Source of the DNA: Onchocerca volvulus
Taxonomy: Eukaryota; Nematoda; Chromadorea; Rhabditida; Onchocercidae
Length of the DNA stretch: 64,000 nucleotides
Assembly: GCA_000499405.2 (NCBI GenBank)
Contig: HG738138.1
Span: 3,584,368 to 3,648,367, forward strand
Reading direction: 5' to 3'
Shown here: one piece after another, positions 63,301 through 64,000 of the stretch
Numbering within the stretch: the first letter of the stretch is position 1
How the letters are laid out: each line of letters starts with the position of its first letter
Made by a program: the position numbers and the translations under genes
The notes under the pieces: model-generated
Told to the model about the DNA's origin: nothing
The model's database searches: none
Seen by the model: the letters and a program-made list of their open reading frames with translations, nothing else

Positions 63301-64000
63301 TATAAGGGACATTGGGAGTTTTATTTTCAATAAATTTTTTGTGAAAGTTTTGAGTAGTTGCTGTTCTTTCCTTCGTTTTGGACTTTAACAGATAAAGAAA
63401 TCTTATTTTGACTTTCATCATCAATTTTTATTTTTAGTACAAATATCAATCGAAATTGGATGAAACCTTGGACACTATGCTGAAAGATATGGAAACATGT
63501 ATTGAAGACAAGGTACAATCTTGGTTCATAACGTAAAGTATTTACAAAATTTTATGAATGCAGAGAAATAATTTTCAGCAGTCAGACCAACAAGTAGATT
63601 ACGAAACGATTCATTCAGTATTCTGAGCTTCCTTCTGGATCCACTTATAGTCATAACTGATGTAATTGATTGGACTACAGAAGATCTTAAATTGATGGCA
63701 AAATTTTGACAGTTCACCCTTTTTTTTTTCTTTGAGATCCAATCTAATAAATAAAAAAAATTTATTTTAAATAACTAAAATGTAATATGATTGTTTTAGC
63801 TATTGTCTGTTTTGGAATATGTTCTCTCCCGATTGGCTCGTTATGACGAGGGAAATCCGATCGGCGCGATTCTCTCCATTGCAGTATATTTTTGCAATTC
63901 AATTTTACTAAAACTTTTTTGCCAGAAATTTTGTGGTAAATTTACATTTTTTTCCGAGAATTATTTTAGCCAAAGCCGACAACCATCTTCAACAAAATGA
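48339..64000 (+). CDS. unc-31: CAPS / UNC-31, dense-core-vesicle priming protein (3' end outside window)
   Basis: Calcium-dependent activator protein for secretion; it binds PI(4,5)P2 and SNAREs to prime dense-core vesicles in neurons and endocrine cells. Twenty-nine exons in the window, all in phase: 48339-48410, 48533-48700, 48807-48979, 49808-49931, 50120-50233, 50385-50456, 50800-50945, 51135-51264, 51403-51483, 51852-52018, 53855-53954, 54216-54337, 54638-54749, 55158-55364, 55599-55710, 55924-56027, 59298-59516, 59649-59836, 60443-60544, 60670-60733, 60851-60974, 61461-61567, 61678-61834, 62388-62529, 62667-62822, 62902-63043, 63438-63512, 63800-63883, and 63970 onward (partial), about 1198 residues. 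It starts [14 protein letters not shown], as CAPS proteins do. The order is an acidic N-terminus, the [14 protein letters not shown] region, a C2 domain (about 440-560), a PH domain (about 575-675) and the MUN domain with [17 protein letters not shown]. The last exons read [17 protein letters not shown] then [10 protein letters not shown]. The exon 2 border is least certain. The ATG is 6 bases after an attacag acceptor. Confidence 0.95.
49341..49596. repeat. two diverged 60-bp copies in unc-31 intron 3
   Basis: Copy 1 is 49341-49400 and copy 2 is 49537-49596, about 80% identical in direct orientation. Both begin aacgtttca and share caacgttgcattcga near the end. They lie 136 bases apart in the intron between exons 3 and 4. 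Confidence 0.75.
52811..53654 (-). CDS. candidate antisense gene nested in unc-31 intron 10
   Basis: The last exon, 52811-53132, follows a gattttag acceptor and is open for 107 codons to a TAA stop. Its protein looks genuine: a basic, Cys-containing start ([12 protein letters not shown]), then [20 protein letters not shown] and [18 protein letters not shown], ending WEESEIH. A preceding exon, 53567-53654 (strong ttttgtttcag acceptor), fits in phase 2 through a CC|gtggag donor and encodes a basic helix ([18 protein letters not shown]). The start exon was not found; it may lie in the same 1.84-kb intron. The function is unknown; the basic and Lys-rich composition hints at a nuclear protein, an inference only. 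Confidence 0.42.
56028..59297. other. 3.3-kb unc-31 intron 16, compositionally distinct
   Basis: By far the longest unc-31 intron and less AT-rich than the rest of the gene. On the minus strand, 56.95-58.03 kb contains several coding-like stretches in changing frames, for example one around 57190-57400 with [15 protein letters not shown] and one around 57500-57650 with [20 protein letters not shown], broken by stops and apparent frameshifts. This looks like a decayed inserted gene or mobile element. No terminal repeats were found. Confidence 0.4.
56698..56805. repeat. 54-bp imperfect tandem duplication
   Basis: Two units, 56698-56751 and 56752-56805, each begin gaatgaYtgataagattatc and end in gtgatc or gatgatc after agcgttcaccatga. 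They differ at a few positions, and a third unit starts (gaatgag) but diverges at once. Located in unc-31 intron 16. Confidence 0.88.

Overview
The window is AT-rich nuclear DNA from a nematode, most likely a spirurid or filarial worm. Genes are split into many short exons. Introns start with GT and end in a pyrimidine-rich TTTTCAG-type acceptor. Several genes have such an acceptor within about 30 bases of the start ATG with no coding exon before it, which is the signature of spliced-leader trans-splicing. The best protein matches are to the animal/nematode genes klp-11, nadk-2 and unc-31. The clade is an inference. No tRNA, rRNA, CRISPR array or intact transposon was seen.

Layout. 1-6.6 kb: no supportable gene, one less AT-rich island at 6.18-6.42 kb. 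6.6-8.2 kb (+): an ELO fatty-acid elongase in five exons. 9.07-11.9 kb (-): a two-helix membrane protein with a C-terminal PY-like motif, preceded on the low-coordinate side by the last exon of a possible second PY protein. 17.7-19.8 kb (-): an incomplete candidate of similar design. 20.07-26.82 kb (-): kinesin-2 motor subunit (KIF3B/KLP-11 type). Its last exon is open in a second frame that continues for about 290 codons. 26.9-33.3 kb: gene-poor, with a perfect hairpin and short repeats. 33.36-37.75 kb (-): mitochondrial-type NAD kinase (NADK2), complete in nine exons. 38.0-38.6 and 40.3-40.6 kb (-): two small candidate genes flanking a long inverted repeat. 41.13-42.24 kb (+): a secreted cysteine-rich protein. 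43.4-44.2 kb (-): an 88-residue protein. 48.34-64.0 kb (+): CAPS/UNC-31, the dense-core-vesicle priming factor, truncated by the window edge at its 29th exon. One of its introns holds candidate exons on the opposite strand.

Functionally the genes are unrelated housekeeping and neuronal genes: lipid elongation in the ER, ciliary anterograde transport, NADP supply in mitochondria, and regulated peptide secretion. Exon borders were derived by hand from splice signals, reading phase and family similarity. Phase agrees at every junction of the elongase, kinesin, NADK2, secreted-protein and CAPS models, so I consider these reliable. The small genes are less certain.
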